Assembly: GCA_938041955.1 (NCBI GenBank)
Contig: CALISD010000005.1
Coordinates: forward strand, 57,634-121,633
Reading direction: 5' to 3'
Source: an uncultured Granulosicoccaceae bacterium
GTDB lineage: Bacteria; Pseudomonadota; Gammaproteobacteria; Granulosicoccales; Granulosicoccaceae
Length of the DNA: 64,000 nucleotides
Part shown: one piece after another, positions 1 to 9,658 of the stretch
Layout of the letters: each line of letters starts with the position of its first letter
Position numbering within the stretch: position 1 is the stretch's first letter
Position numbers and translations under genes: made by a program
Notes under the pieces: model-generated
What the model was told of the DNA's origin: nothing
Seen by the model: the letters and a program-made list of their open reading frames with translations, nothing else
Database searches by the model: none

Positions 1-90
1 TTAACGACAGAAGTTGGCAAACGAGTTGCGCTGTTTGCCAATTGCCCGACTTTAAAGCTCAGGATGTCCGGACTGTCTGTAAATGAATAA
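1..90 (+). CDS. C-terminal end of an upstream protein (partial)
   Basis: Frame 1 is open from the window edge to a TAA at 88-90. It encodes about 29 residues ending in ...SGLSVNE. The stop overlaps the ATG of the next gene (83) by 8 nt, which fits translational coupling in a polysaccharide operon. Too little is visible to name a family. The alternative is that this is simply chance open frame. Confidence 0.4.
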   Translation, partial: LTTEVGKRVALFANCPTLKLRMSGLSVNE

Positions 91-1297
91 CAAACGACGC
101 ATCGATAAGATTCGAAGGGATAGCGACCTTAAAGTAGCGATCATTCACGACTGGCTGCCTTTGGTTGGTGGCGCTGAACGTGTGCTCGAACAGCTGCTTG
201 AAATCTACCCTCAGGCAGATATTTACACCCTGTTTGATTTCGTCTCACGCAAAGACGCCCCGTTTCTCGAAAACAAGAAGGTCACCACCAGCTTTTTGCA
301 AAAATTTCCCAAAGTCAAAAAGTATTACAGAAACTTACTGCCGTTTTTCCCGTACGCGATCGAACAATTTGATCTGCGCCAATATGAACTAATCCTGTCC
401 TCCAGCTCGGCTGTTGCCAAAGGTGTTATCTCGTCTCCCGACCAGACCCACGTTTGCTACTGCCACTCGCCAATGCGATATGCATGGGATCTGCAGGCGC
501 ACTACCTGAAGCACACCGGCCTGAGTTCTGGCGTACGCTCGACTTTCATTCGCTACGTGTTATACAAGCTGCGCATCTGGGATGTGGTTTCGTCTAACCG
601 TGTCGATTCGTTTATTGCCAACTCCTCGTACATTGCCGAGAGAATAAGAAAAACTTACCGGCGCGAATCTACCGTAATCAACCCACCGGTCAATATCTCC
701 CGCTTCCAGTTGGAGAGCAACAAGGAAGAATACTACTTTGCTGCCTCGCGTCAGGTGCCCTACAAAAGGATTGATCTGATTGTCGAGGCTTTCAAGCAAA
801 TGCCGGATAAAAAACTGATTGTCATTGGTGATGGCCCGGAGCATAAAAAAATCAAAGCACTGGCAGGCCCGAATGTGGAAATCCTCGGGTACCAACCCGA
901 TGCAGTGATGGTTGACTACATGCGCCGAGCTAAAGCCTTCATTTTTGCAGCACAGGAAGATTTCGGAATTCTGCCAGTTGAGGCACAGGCTTGCGGCACA
1001 CCAGTGATTGCCTATGGAAGAGGTGGCGCCAGGGAAACTGTACTCGACAAGCGTACCGGTTTGCTTTTTGATGAGCAAACTGTTCCATCGCTGTTAGGTG
1101 CTATTGAAAGGTTCGAACGACTACAAGACAAGTTCAACTCAGCAGACATCCGGCGGCATGCCTCGACCTTTTCTAATGAGAGATTCCGCAAAGATATAAA
1201 GCACTTTATCGATCAAAAATTAAACGAGAGAGAAAGGAATAAGTTCAGGCCACCGGCACTGGACGGCGCAGAAAACATACCGAATCTGCCTCGTTAG
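83..1297 (+). CDS. Glycosyltransferase family 4 (GT-B), polysaccharide assembly
   Basis: 404 aa. It probably adds a sugar from a nucleotide donor (perhaps GDP-mannose) to the lipid-linked repeat unit at the cytoplasmic face of the inner membrane. The N-terminal GT4 domain opens with VAIIHDW and a GGAERV motif near residues 29-34. The C-terminal donor-binding domain has the EDFGILPVE segment (EX7E, about residues 292-300) followed by ACGTPVIAYGRGGARETV. The general look is that of WbaZ-type mannosyltransferases, but the substrate is inferred. It is the first complete gene of a plus-strand arm followed by a flippase and another GT4. The start at 83 is the only one that keeps the GGAER domain intact. 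Confidence 0.85.
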   Translation: MNNKRRIDKIRRDSDLKVAIIHDWLPLVGGAERVLEQLLEIYPQADIYTLFDFVSRKDAPFLENKKVTTSFLQKFPKVKKYYRNLLPFFPYAIEQFDLRQYELILSSSSAVAKGVISSPDQTHVCYCHSPMRYAWDLQAHYLKHTGLSSGVRSTFIRYVLYKLRIWDVVSSNRVDSFIANSSYIAERIRKTYRRESTVINPPVNISRFQLESNKEEYYFAASRQVPYKRIDLIVEAFKQMPDKKLIVIGDGPEHKKIKALAGPNVEILGYQPDAVMVDYMRRAKAFIFAAQEDFGILPVEAQACGTPVIAYGRGGARETVLDKRTGLLFDEQTVPSLLGAIERFERLQDKFNSADIRRHASTFSNERFRKDIKHFIDQKLNERERNKFRPPALDGAENIPNLPR

Positions 1298-1425
1298 TAA
1301 ATATCTGAGCAAGGCTGTACGCGGCTTAGTAAACTCAACCCCATCCAGACGTAGTATTCTAATGCGAGATCACGACCATCCTTAAGGCACTCGGAGCAAC
1401 CTTTACAGGTGCACTGGTTACGCTG

Positions 1426-2829
1426 GTGTGCCACTTCTTTACCCTCATGTTTCTTGCTCGCGTTCTGGAACAAGAAACTATGGGTTTGTATTTCATCGCG
1501 CTCATGGTGGTCTTTTTGCTAAAGATCATCAGCGACATGGGGGTTGATCTCGCCTTTGTTAAACAGTATCCGGAAGCAACCTCCAAAGGCCAAAGCAGCC
1601 TGCTACGAAGCGCATTTGGCATAAGAATACTTTCTTGTACATTTTTCTCGATAATGTATTTGCTGGTAGAGCGCTCGGGCAAAGTGTCGTTTATCAATGA
1701 CATTGCACACGTCACCACGCTAACCCTCTTAATGTACTGGATGCATAGCTTTCGTGAGCTCATCCTGCGATTACTTCAAGCCGAGAAAATATTTACCGTA
1801 TATGCCGGCGTGCAGGTGCTGGCCGCGATATTAAAGGCTGTGCTAGTGATGGCACTGCTGCTGTTTAATGATGTGACTGTCAATATGGTACTGATGGTTG
1901 AGGCTTTTGCTTTCGCAGCATCCATCTGCTACGCAAGCGTTCGTATAAAAGACAAGTTGTTTGACGCTTTGCACGCAAAATTTATCGGCGGAGCTGAGTT
2001 GATACGCTTCGGGTATCCCCTCTATCTAAACGCCATACTGAATCTAGGCAACGAAAAAGTATCGCAATACATCGTTGCAGGTTTCGGCGGGCCGATCACC
2101 ATGGCGTTTTTCGGCATCGCAGAGCGACTATCTGATGCAGGCACCCGTCTGTTTGAATCGTTCGCAAACGTCTACTACCCATCTCAAACCAGTCACTTCG
2201 CAAACAATGAAAAACAACTGGCCAGCAATATGGCTATGCGTTCAATGATGTGGGTGAGCTTTGTTATTGCAAGTGCTATTGTCGGATTTACCATTCTGCG
2301 GGAGCCGGTAATTATAATATTTTTTACCGAAAAATATCTTTCGGCCGCTAATGCTGCAGCGATGTTCTTCGGGGTTCTGCTATTTCGTTCAACCCAAACT
2401 TTAATGGGTTACTTCGGTGTCGCCGCGGGTTTAAAGTTTTTGCCTGTTAGGGTAAGTACTGTTTCGAGCGTAGTTAACGTCGTGATGTGCTTTATCATGT
2501 TTAAAATGTATGGCTATCAAGGTGCTATTGCAGCGCTACTGGTAACGCAAATTTTAATGAATGCTCTGTATTACTTTTGGCTCCGCAAGGCAGGCTTTCC
2601 TTTAAACATTCAACCCGTGATCACTATCTGTAGCGTATGTGTCATAGCAGTCTCTCTGACCTACATGCTCGAAAATCATTTTTTTATTAGCTTGTTTTTG
2701 TTCCCACTATTTGTGGCGGCCTGCTTATGGGCACTTGCTGAACTTAGACATGATCTATTCGATTTCTGCCGCAATGCCACGACATTTGCACAGAAGAGAT
2801 TCTCCGGTGCCCCCACAAAAAAGGCCTAA
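1426..2829 (+). CDS. Wzx-type polysaccharide flippase (MATE/Polysacc_synt fold)
   Basis: 467 aa from a GTG at 1426. It is almost entirely hydrophobic, with about a dozen predicted membrane helices and a short charged C-terminus, the layout of lipid-linked oligosaccharide flippases. It would move undecaprenyl-linked repeats to the periplasm. The start is doubtful: the same frame stays open back to the TAA at 1360-1362 and encodes ...LKALGATFTGALVTLV, which looks like the missing first half of helix 1. That extension contains no ATG, GTG or TTG. An ATG at 1362 lies in another frame and stops after seven codons. A small frameshift, a sequencing error or a non-canonical start could explain this. 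It lies between two GT4 genes. Confidence 0.8.
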   Translation: MCHFFTLMFLARVLEQETMGLYFIALMVVFLLKIISDMGVDLAFVKQYPEATSKGQSSLLRSAFGIRILSCTFFSIMYLLVERSGKVSFINDIAHVTTLTLLMYWMHSFRELILRLLQAEKIFTVYAGVQVLAAILKAVLVMALLLFNDVTVNMVLMVEAFAFAASICYASVRIKDKLFDALHAKFIGGAELIRFGYPLYLNAILNLGNEKVSQYIVAGFGGPITMAFFGIAERLSDAGTRLFESFANVYYPSQTSHFANNEKQLASNMAMRSMMWVSFVIASAIVGFTILREPVIIIFFTEKYLSAANAAAMFFGVLLFRSTQTLMGYFGVAAGLKFLPVRVSTVSSVVNVVMCFIMFKMYGYQGAIAALLVTQILMNALYYFWLRKAGFPLNIQPVITICSVCVIAVSLTYMLENHFFISLFLFPLFVAACLWALAELRHDLFDFCRNATTFAQKRFSGAPTKKA

Positions 2830-2845
2830 CGGCTGTTAGAATGCA

Positions 2846-4066
2846 ATGAAGATACTATTCCTGACACCTTATGTGCCGTACCCGCTAAACAATGGTGGGC
2901 TAATACGAGTACATCATCTACTGGTGAATCTGGCTACCAGGCATCAGGTCACAGCAGTGTGCATGGAACCTGATAAAAAGGAGCAAGCCGCAGGAATTGA
3001 TGTCATAGAAAAGCGCGGCATAGAAATCAAAACCGTGCCGGTTGCGTTCAATCAGAAGAAAAGGTTCAAAAGAATTTACCAGCTGTTGTCACTGGTTTCA
3101 TCCAAACCCTATCAGTTCAATCAGTATCACTCCAAAGCAATGCAACAGATGATCGATGAGCAATTGGCCACCGGGGATTATGACCTACTGATGGTAGAGT
3201 TTTCACAAATGGGATACTACTCATTCGATACCAATATCCCCCGATTTGTCGATCAGCATAATGTTGAATATGAAATTATGCATCGCACTTACGAAACCGA
3301 AAAAAACCCGTTAAGAAAGCTACTTGCCTACAGTGAATGGAAAAAATACTACCATCAGGAAATAGATAATTGCAGTAAATTTACCGCCTGCTTAACCACA
3401 TCAAAAAGGGATGCAGAAATACTGCAGGATCGGTCAACAGGTATGCAGTGCCATGTAATACCTAATGGCGTGGACAGTGATTTTTTCCAATCAAACAACA
3501 CTGCAGTTGATCCAAATATGGTGCTATTTACCGGCACCATTAGCTACTACCCGAATACTGAAGGTGTGCTTTGGTTTCATAAAACTATCTGGCCTTTGAT
3601 CAAAAGTAAAAACCCGGCAGCCACTTTCTGCATCGCAGGAAAATCACCACCAGCGGAAGTTCGGAAGCTCGCAGAGAATGACCAGTCGATCACCGTGACC
3701 GGTATGGTTGATGATATGCGTGATTACTATAACAAGGCGGCTGTGGTTGTGGTGCCTCTACGTGTAGGCGGTGGAACTCGGCTGAAGATTCTTGAAGGCA
3801 TGGCCATGGCTAAGGCTATCATTTCAACTTCAGTTGGCGCTGAAGGCATAGAACACAGCAACGGTGAAAATATTCTACTACGCGACACACCTGAAGAGTT
3901 CAGTGATGCTGTGCTATCTGTGATGGCTGATAAGCGCCAGCGGCAATCACTTGAAGCAGGCGGCAGAGCACTTGTGGAAGCAAAATACGACTGGCGCGCT
4001 GTGTGCGACAAACTATCAGATGTATTTGAGGCCGCCAACCCGGTATCGAGGAAAAAAGCCAGCTAA
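2846..4066 (+). CDS. Glycosyltransferase family 4, sugar transferase
   Basis: 406 aa. The N-terminus MKILFLTPYVPYPLNNGG is typical of GT4 enzymes that start with a Rossmann acceptor domain. The C-terminal part has GTISYYPNTEGVLWF and a GGGTRLKILEGMAMAK block (the EX7E region), as in the exosortase/PEP-CTERM-associated transferase group. It is a cytoplasmic, membrane-associated enzyme adding one sugar to the polysaccharide repeat; donor and acceptor are not deducible. It begins 16 nt after the flippase, probably in one transcript, and meets the minus-strand GT2 gene tail to tail with 4 nt between them. Confidence 0.85.
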   Translation: MKILFLTPYVPYPLNNGGLIRVHHLLVNLATRHQVTAVCMEPDKKEQAAGIDVIEKRGIEIKTVPVAFNQKKRFKRIYQLLSLVSSKPYQFNQYHSKAMQQMIDEQLATGDYDLLMVEFSQMGYYSFDTNIPRFVDQHNVEYEIMHRTYETEKNPLRKLLAYSEWKKYYHQEIDNCSKFTACLTTSKRDAEILQDRSTGMQCHVIPNGVDSDFFQSNNTAVDPNMVLFTGTISYYPNTEGVLWFHKTIWPLIKSKNPAATFCIAGKSPPAEVRKLAENDQSITVTGMVDDMRDYYNKAAVVVVPLRVGGGTRLKILEGMAMAKAIISTSVGAEGIEHSNGENILLRDTPEEFSDAVLSVMADKRQRQSLEAGGRALVEAKYDWRAVCDKLSDVFEAANPVSRKKAS

Positions 4067-4070
4067 TTCA

Positions 4071-4979
4071 CTACTTGTTGCCGTAAAGCTCAACAGTGTT
4101 TCTATTACCCGCTATCGCTGTTTTAAGCTTCTCTACATTGCGCACAAAAAGCAGATACCAACGCACGTATCGCTTCTTGCCCAATGGAATGTGCAGTAAG
4201 GTCAGTACACCATAACCTGCGATTTGCGCGAGCACAAAAAGTCCGGTCTTGATATAGGCAATCCCACTTTGCTTGGACCAAAGATAGCTGTGGTGGGTTT
4301 GGCCAATTCGGATATTCTGTTTTCTAATATAGTCAAGATTTAAACGATCAGTTTCAACTGTCTCTTCAACCACGGCGTGCGCATCATAGACATATCTTCC
4401 ACCGGCTTTATATATACGGTGAAAAAAATCGGTATCTTCACCACCTGATTTGCCAAAAAACGGATCAAATCGAAAACCCTTCTCTTTCACCCAGTGTGCT
4501 TTCAATAATGCATTAGAGGTGGCTCCTTTCTTCTGACTTGAGCCATGTGCGTGGGAGTCCTTACCGAACAGATCACCTGCCACAATCCATTCAGGAGCAG
4601 AGTCAGGGTAGTGCACGATCACTTTTCCGAATACCCCATCCACCTCATGCTTCTCAAGGGTTGTTATCATCCTGGAAAGCCACTGATTATCACTCGCCCA
4701 TTCATCATCATCGATAAACGCCAGTAAATCTCCGTTAGCATTTTCCATTGTGCTATTGCGCACTTCCGCAAGATTTCTGATGCTATTGGCGAAGTACCTT
4801 ACTGGTACATCTTGCGATTGATATTTTTCGCATACTGCTCGACCAGACTCTTCCACATCATTGTCCACCACCACAACTTCCAGCGTAAAACCTTGCGGCA
4901 GATCCTGAGCAACAATGCTTTTTAGTGTCTTCTCCAGAGTGGCTCTTTTATATGTACACATGCAAATCGAAACAAGCAT
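4071..4979 (-). CDS. Glycosyltransferase family 2 (GT-A)
   Basis: 302 aa. The N-terminus VSICMCTYKR and the metal-binding acidic run FIDDDEW (residues 88-94) mark an inverting GT-A transferase. Residues of about 235-260 are hydrophobic and may anchor the C-terminus at the membrane, followed by a basic segment (GKKRYVRW). It is the last gene of the minus-strand arm and starts 4 nt after the Alg13-like gene. It probably adds a sugar to the exopolysaccharide repeat; the sugar is unknown. Confidence 0.85.
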   Translation of the reverse strand: MLVSICMCTYKRATLEKTLKSIVAQDLPQGFTLEVVVVDNDVEESGRAVCEKYQSQDVPVRYFANSIRNLAEVRNSTMENANGDLLAFIDDDEWASDNQWLSRMITTLEKHEVDGVFGKVIVHYPDSAPEWIVAGDLFGKDSHAHGSSQKKGATSNALLKAHWVKEKGFRFDPFFGKSGGEDTDFFHRIYKAGGRYVYDAHAVVEETVETDRLNLDYIRKQNIRIGQTHHSYLWSKQSGIAYIKTGLFVLAQIAGYGVLTLLHIPLGKKRYVRWYLLFVRNVEKLKTAIAGNRNTVELYGNK

Positions 4980-4983
4980 TGCG

Positions 4984-5484
4984 CTATCCTGTCAGCTTAA
5001 GGTTGACGATACGGGCAAGCTCATAGTTGGTGATATCTACAGGCTCTGACAGCACGTTATCTTTCAATATTTGGTGATAGTCTAACGATGGAAACTCATC
5101 GTTTGGAAATACCACATGCATTCTCGAGTTTTTAAGCTCAGCTGCAATCTGCAATTGATGATCATCTGAAAACTCTTTGTGTTCAGCTACCCTGGGCACA
5201 AAGATCACACGCTTACGATATTTAAGCATTAGATTCAGGCTGCCAATACCACAATGACTAATTACAAGCGCACTGCGCCGGACTAAGTCTTCCATATCCG
5301 TACGCGGTATCAGCGTTTCAACAACACCCGACGCTGGCGGTTGATCTGCCGTACAGGAACCTGTCTGCACAAACCAATCACAGCGTGAGTCGTTATACAG
5401 TGGATCGTTTTTTATGTAATTGTAGAGGCGGGTGAAGGGGTAATCATTGGTACCCATTGTCACCAAGATCAAAGGCTTGACCAT
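4984..5484 (-). CDS. PssE/EpsF-like transferase subunit (Alg13-like, GT28 C-terminal domain)
   Basis: About 166 aa when started at the ATG at 5484 (MVKPLILVTMGTND); the frame is open to 5544. VTMGTND and the later VISHCGIGSLNLML and VPRVAEHKEFSDDHQ are the nucleotide-sugar binding elements of the Alg13/MurG C-terminal domain. In this family the catalytic half works only as a dimer with a membrane-anchored Alg14-like partner. That partner is the gene immediately upstream, whose end overlaps this start by about 41 nt, so coupled translation is likely. Donor (UDP-glucuronate or another UDP-sugar) is not known. Confidence 0.8.
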   Translation of the reverse strand: MVKPLILVTMGTNDYPFTRLYNYIKNDPLYNDSRCDWFVQTGSCTADQPPASGVVETLIPRTDMEDLVRRSALVISHCGIGSLNLMLKYRKRVIFVPRVAEHKEFSDDHQLQIAAELKNSRMHVVFPNDEFPSLDYHQILKDNVLSEPVDITNYELARIVNLKLTG

Positions 5485-5923
5485 GGTATTCGGCTCCACT
5501 GTACTTGTTAGCTGTTCCCTGCCACTGGCAAAGAAAGGAATCATAGAGACCTAGTTTTTGTATCAGTTTACCGGAATTTGATAGCTCGGTAACTCGTGAC
5601 ATAGTATCCAGGTATACAAAACGCGTGCGCGTTAGTTTGGCAAGTAGAGCGAACGGTAAACAAATCGGTCCGCCCGTACTGAACATAGCCTGAGGTCTTT
5701 CTTTTAAAAGTATACGTGCCGCGCTAAAAACATTCACAGCGTGAATCAACATATTGCTCTGGGTATCACGGATGGTATGTATGCGAGCAAAGCGACTGCC
5801 TTCAAGCATGTTCTTATTAGTCACTAACACGAGCTCAAGCTCAACGGTACTAGTGGCACACATCGCCTGGGTTAAATGCCCTCCAGATGAGGCAACCACA
5901 AGAATCAGGGGTTTTCGTTTCAT
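5444..5923 (-). CDS. PssD/EpsE-like transferase subunit (Alg14-like)
   Basis: 159 aa. It opens with a Rossmann-type strand and loop, LILVVASSGGHLTQ, then LVLVTNKN and FSTGGPICLPFALLAKLT, the hallmarks of the Alg14 family, which recruits its Alg13-like partner to the membrane. The order Alg14-like then Alg13-like, with an overlap, is the standard split-transferase arrangement in bacterial exopolysaccharide loci (PssD/PssE). A GGAAG ribosome site precedes the ATG. It follows the polymerase gene by 46 nt. Confidence 0.8.
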   Translation of the reverse strand: MKRKPLILVVASSGGHLTQAMCATSTVELELVLVTNKNMLEGSRFARIHTIRDTQSNMLIHAVNVFSAARILLKERPQAMFSTGGPICLPFALLAKLTRTRFVYLDTMSRVTELSNSGKLIQKLGLYDSFLCQWQGTANKYSGAEYHGQAFDLGDNGYQ

Positions 5924-5969
5924 ACTTCCATCTCACCGCGATGTTCTCACGATTAGCCGCCTTTTCCGC

Positions 5970-7337
5970 TTAACTATTTCTAGCATACGCGTTGGTAGGC
6001 AATTTGCTCGGATCTGGTTCATCTGCTACAGGAATCGCGCCAAACCTCACTTTGAAGTTTGGTTTATGTGCATGCGAGTAGAGTATGTTCATTATGCCAA
6101 TGATCATCAGCACCCAAACGAAATGCAGCCCGTGAACGAATGAGGTCTCCAGGCAGTTGTGCAACATAGCGTAGGCGATCATTCCGGAGGACAACGGATC
6201 AGCCGAGTTTTTAGTGATTGAAAGAAAAGTCCACAATCCTAACAGCCAGAAAACAGTCGCAAAGACACCCATTTCCAACACCAGATCAATAAAGCCACTG
6301 TGTGCCGTGTGGAGCAATTGATAATAGGAATATTTAATGTCCAACGCCTCTGGAATGGCACCGACACCCCAATACGCCCCATAGGCGGTACCGAACATCC
6401 AGTCTTTTTTGATATCAGTTAAAAGATGAAACCAGATTCCGGTTCGACCCGTCAAGGCATCTTCAGGCAGCATGCTACGGTAGAACTCGATCGGCGATTC
6501 ACCCAATCCGAAAAGCAGCATCGGAAAAAACACCATAATAAAAAGCCACAACACAATTACAGCAACTGACACATAGCGCAGCAGATGCTTGGATACAATG
6601 GCCAACGGAATCAGCAAAACAACAAAACCAATTGGCGTTTTAGAACCACTGATTAACATCAGGAATCCCCACCCTAAGATACAAAATAGAGCGATGTTTT
6701 TTTCCCTGGCAGTCTCTGCGTAATAACGATAGGTACACACAGCGATCAAAAGAAACGCGCCGGCAATTCCACCAAATTCATTTTTAGCAGAGTGCAATCC
6801 GGTGAAATTGCCAAAAATATCAAACGAGATATGGGGCATTAACAGAAACGACATTTCGTAAAGCAAAAGAAAAACCGAAAAGATCTGCAAATGATTAACG
6901 AAGCGATTCTGGGATCGACTGATTACTACCATTCCAGCTACTGATGTAAACAGCAACACCTGGCGTATCGCGCGCCGCAGCGTATCGTCAGGAGAATCCG
7001 ACCAGAAAACTGATGCGAGTAGAAAAAAGCCAAACAACAGCAGCGGCAGCAACAAGCTGAAATACGTGTTCAGCACTTTTCTGGATCGGATGATCCACAA
7101 CAGACACACCATGGTGAAAACAGGCAGTAGCAATTGCTTCCACAACGCCGCACTGGAACTGACTATTTCGAGGCGCAGCTCTAAATCTCGCGCCATCAAA
7201 GCAGACTTTGCACGCAGATCAGGAGAGAACGCTTTCGTTACCCACGCAAGCAACAGAAATAACGGTACACCCTGTAAGAAGAGTGAGAGCTTACGGGTTG
7301 AAACACGCAATGGCCCATGGCTGCGAACATAATTCAT
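5970..7337 (-). CDS. O-antigen ligase/polymerase-like membrane protein (Wzy_C type)
   Basis: 455 aa with roughly ten to twelve hydrophobic helices. The central part contains a large periplasmic loop with SEFYRSMLPEDALTGRTGIW-like residues: GRTGIW followed by AYWGVGA and HSGFIDLVLEMG match the conserved loop of the O-antigen ligase/ExoQ family. It would polymerise exopolysaccharide repeats in the periplasm, partnering the flippase and the Wzc-type co-polymerase next door. Polymerase versus ligase cannot be told from sequence; the locus context favours polymerase. It lies 102 nt after the kinase gene. Confidence 0.8.
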   Translation of the reverse strand: MNYVRSHGPLRVSTRKLSLFLQGVPLFLLLAWVTKAFSPDLRAKSALMARDLELRLEIVSSSAALWKQLLLPVFTMVCLLWIIRSRKVLNTYFSLLLPLLLFGFFLLASVFWSDSPDDTLRRAIRQVLLFTSVAGMVVISRSQNRFVNHLQIFSVFLLLYEMSFLLMPHISFDIFGNFTGLHSAKNEFGGIAGAFLLIAVCTYRYYAETAREKNIALFCILGWGFLMLISGSKTPIGFVVLLIPLAIVSKHLLRYVSVAVIVLWLFIMVFFPMLLFGLGESPIEFYRSMLPEDALTGRTGIWFHLLTDIKKDWMFGTAYGAYWGVGAIPEALDIKYSYYQLLHTAHSGFIDLVLEMGVFATVFWLLGLWTFLSITKNSADPLSSGMIAYAMLHNCLETSFVHGLHFVWVLMIIGIMNILYSHAHKPNFKVRFGAIPVADEPDPSKLPTNAYARNS

Positions 7338-7400
7338 AGCAGCAACTCTAATTGGTGTAAACAGGGAACAGCGCTGCCAGCAGAAGCAGTGCAGATCATA

Positions 7401-7429
7401 GCTGAGCAGGAATAGTTCACCTGCTCAGC
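7401..7429. repeat. Perfect inverted repeat between kinase and polymerase genes
   Basis: Arms GCTGAGCAGG and CCTGCTCAGC (10 bp) flank a 9-nt loop. No T-tract follows on either strand, so it is not a standard intrinsic terminator. In the transcript it could mark an RNA processing or stability boundary between the two membrane-protein genes. Confidence 0.5.
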
Positions 7430-7439
7430 CTTAAGTGCT

Positions 7440-9644
7440 TCAGGCATTGCCATAGCTGTAGTAAGAGTAGTAAGTGCCACCCATTTCAAGCTGATTCAGC
7501 ACAACACCTACCATTGGCGCTTCAACACGTTGCAACGACTGCAGGCAACGGCTGATGTGTTGATACGGTGTTGATCGTGCACGTATGGCATAGATAACTG
7601 CATCTGCATATCCCGCCAGGACCAAAGGATCACTCACTGGGAGCACCGGTGGTGCATCAAGAATAACGTATGCGTATTTCTTCGCCGCTTCCTGAATGTG
7701 AGACTGGAAGCGCGGCGAACTGATTAACTTCAAAGGATTTAACGGTGTGAAGTTAGCGCACAGCAGGTCAAGGTTGTTATCGATCCCTATAACGCATTGC
7801 TCCAACAGAGCTTCAGCTGACAATACTTCTCTCAAACCCATGTCAGATTTATTTACACCGAACATGTTACTCACACCACGGGTACGCAAGTCACAATCGA
7901 TAAGAAGCGTACGACCAACATTCGAATAACTGTAAGCAAGATGACCTGCAATAGTCGACTTACCTTCGCCAGCAATGGTCGAGGTTACCATGATGATCTT
8001 ATGCGGACGATCCACTCTATCCAGCATCATTCCGGTACGAACCGTATTCACAGCTTCTTTGAAGATCGCGCCCTCTTTCGAGCGCTCTGCCTCTTCCATC
8101 GAATTCAATACCACTGGACGGATGAAGTTCTTTTTGATAATCGGCAATGAACCAAGCAGCGGCAAACCGATACGCTGATGTACATCTTCACCATCACGAA
8201 TACCGGTATTAAACAGCTCACGCAGGATGTAATAGAGAACAGATAGAAACAGACTTCCCAGCCCCGCCAGTAAAAACAGCATTGCTTTCTTAGGTTTGGA
8301 AGGCTCTAGTGGATCTTCCGCCTGAGACAAAATGCGTGCATGTGCGCTTTGTAAATCTATAGTTTCCGTGGTTTCTTCTGTGCGCTGAAAAAAGAGATCA
8401 AACAACCGCTGGCCGGACTCTACTTTGCCCTTAAGCTCAAAGTATCTGTCTCCTTTGCGGCCGAAACTGTAGAACTCCTCTTCAGCACGATCGATTCTCT
8501 GTTGAGTACTTGATTCTTCTGCGAGTGCAGCATTGTATTGAAACTCAACCGTTTCCAGGATTTTCCTGATTTGAGAGTTCAGCGCGCTTTGGGCAGAGCT
8601 TAAATCCGAATTGGCGGCCAACATCTTCGGGTGTTGCGGTCCAAATGTTTTGGCCAGTTCAGCTCTCTTTTGTCTGGTTTCCACCACACTAAGACGAAGT
8701 CTCTGAGCTATTGGATCGCTCTGAACAACAGGCAGCGATTCTTTGCTGTTGCCCGCACCTCTGACCTGATCACGTGTGATTCTGGCGTCCGCAAGCTTTG
8801 CACGTGCCGCTACCAACTCGACCTGCAGATCTTTAAGCTCTTGCGAAACTCGCTCCTGAACTTCGCCACCAATATCGATGATGCCTTCTTTTTCGATATA
8901 GGCCGCCAACTCCTGCTTTGAAGCGTTGAGATCACTACGCAGCCCCTGTACCTGGCCTGCCAGCCAGGACGCGGCAGTTCTGGTTCGTTCAAGGCGAGCT
9001 TCCAGATCTGACTCAATGTAGGCTTCAGCATGCGCATTGGCTATATCGCGTGCCAGCATGGGAGTGGGCGCCTCAAAACTAACTTCCACCAATTGCGTTT
9101 TACGCAACGGGAAAATACTCAGTCTATCAACGTAATCCTTTAACAATTCACGGCGAGCAATTTCCTGCTCTACCCCGGCCACACGGCTCATCTCTTCGTT
9201 GGATTTACCCATACCGATCCAACCGAGCACCTTATCTTTTATACTACCCATACTCTGCAATGAAGAAAGCGACCCTTCTTCACCAACAAAAGCAGGCTCG
9301 GTTGCAAGGCTAAGCTTCCTGACCACTTTCTCAGCCAGCGGACGTGATCGCAGTACTTCGAATTCAGTGGCAAGATACTCATCGCTCTCAGCGTTTAAGC
9401 CGTAAAGCGCATCCACAGGAACCACCTGCGACTCCTTTCTTTCTATCAGTATGGTTGCAGTCGCTTTATATTGCGGTGCCAGACTATTAATGATGAAGTA
9501 CGACGCGAGCAGCACCATAAAAACAAACAGCGCTACGCGCCATTTGTTATCTAAAAGAGTCTGCCAGTATCTTTCAAAATTGAAACTGATTTCGTCTTTA
9601 TTAAAACCAGCTAAGTTTGAGTCCAGCGGATGGAGTGATTTCAT
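7440..9644 (-). CDS. Wzc-type polysaccharide co-polymerase and BY-kinase
   Basis: 734 aa. Order: N-terminal Wzz domain with membrane helix at about residues 35-55, a long periplasmic coiled coil with a GNVR-like segment, a second helix at about 455-475 (FLLAGLGSLFLSVLYY), then a cytoplasmic tyrosine kinase. The kinase has Walker A AGEGKST (about residue 555), Walker A' LLIDCDLR and Walker B YVILDAPP. The C-terminus is a tyrosine cluster, YYSYYSY, the usual autophosphorylation tail. It would control chain length and export together with the export protein 14 nt upstream. No low-molecular-weight Wzb phosphatase gene is next to it. Confidence 0.9.
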   Translation of the reverse strand: MKSLHPLDSNLAGFNKDEISFNFERYWQTLLDNKWRVALFVFMVLLASYFIINSLAPQYKATATILIERKESQVVPVDALYGLNAESDEYLATEFEVLRSRPLAEKVVRKLSLATEPAFVGEEGSLSSLQSMGSIKDKVLGWIGMGKSNEEMSRVAGVEQEIARRELLKDYVDRLSIFPLRKTQLVEVSFEAPTPMLARDIANAHAEAYIESDLEARLERTRTAASWLAGQVQGLRSDLNASKQELAAYIEKEGIIDIGGEVQERVSQELKDLQVELVAARAKLADARITRDQVRGAGNSKESLPVVQSDPIAQRLRLSVVETRQKRAELAKTFGPQHPKMLAANSDLSSAQSALNSQIRKILETVEFQYNAALAEESSTQQRIDRAEEEFYSFGRKGDRYFELKGKVESGQRLFDLFFQRTEETTETIDLQSAHARILSQAEDPLEPSKPKKAMLFLLAGLGSLFLSVLYYILRELFNTGIRDGEDVHQRIGLPLLGSLPIIKKNFIRPVVLNSMEEAERSKEGAIFKEAVNTVRTGMMLDRVDRPHKIIMVTSTIAGEGKSTIAGHLAYSYSNVGRTLLIDCDLRTRGVSNMFGVNKSDMGLREVLSAEALLEQCVIGIDNNLDLLCANFTPLNPLKLISSPRFQSHIQEAAKKYAYVILDAPPVLPVSDPLVLAGYADAVIYAIRARSTPYQHISRCLQSLQRVEAPMVGVVLNQLEMGGTYYSYYSYGNA

Positions 9645-9658
9645 TTAAACAAGCTCTA

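Noticed and set aside
560..1078. 172-codon minus-strand frame over the first glycosyltransferase
   Set aside because: Shadow of a clear GT4 coding region; no motif of its own.
7401..7429. Inverted repeat considered as an intrinsic terminator
   Set aside because: No T-tract on either side, and it lies inside the operon; kept as a repeat only.
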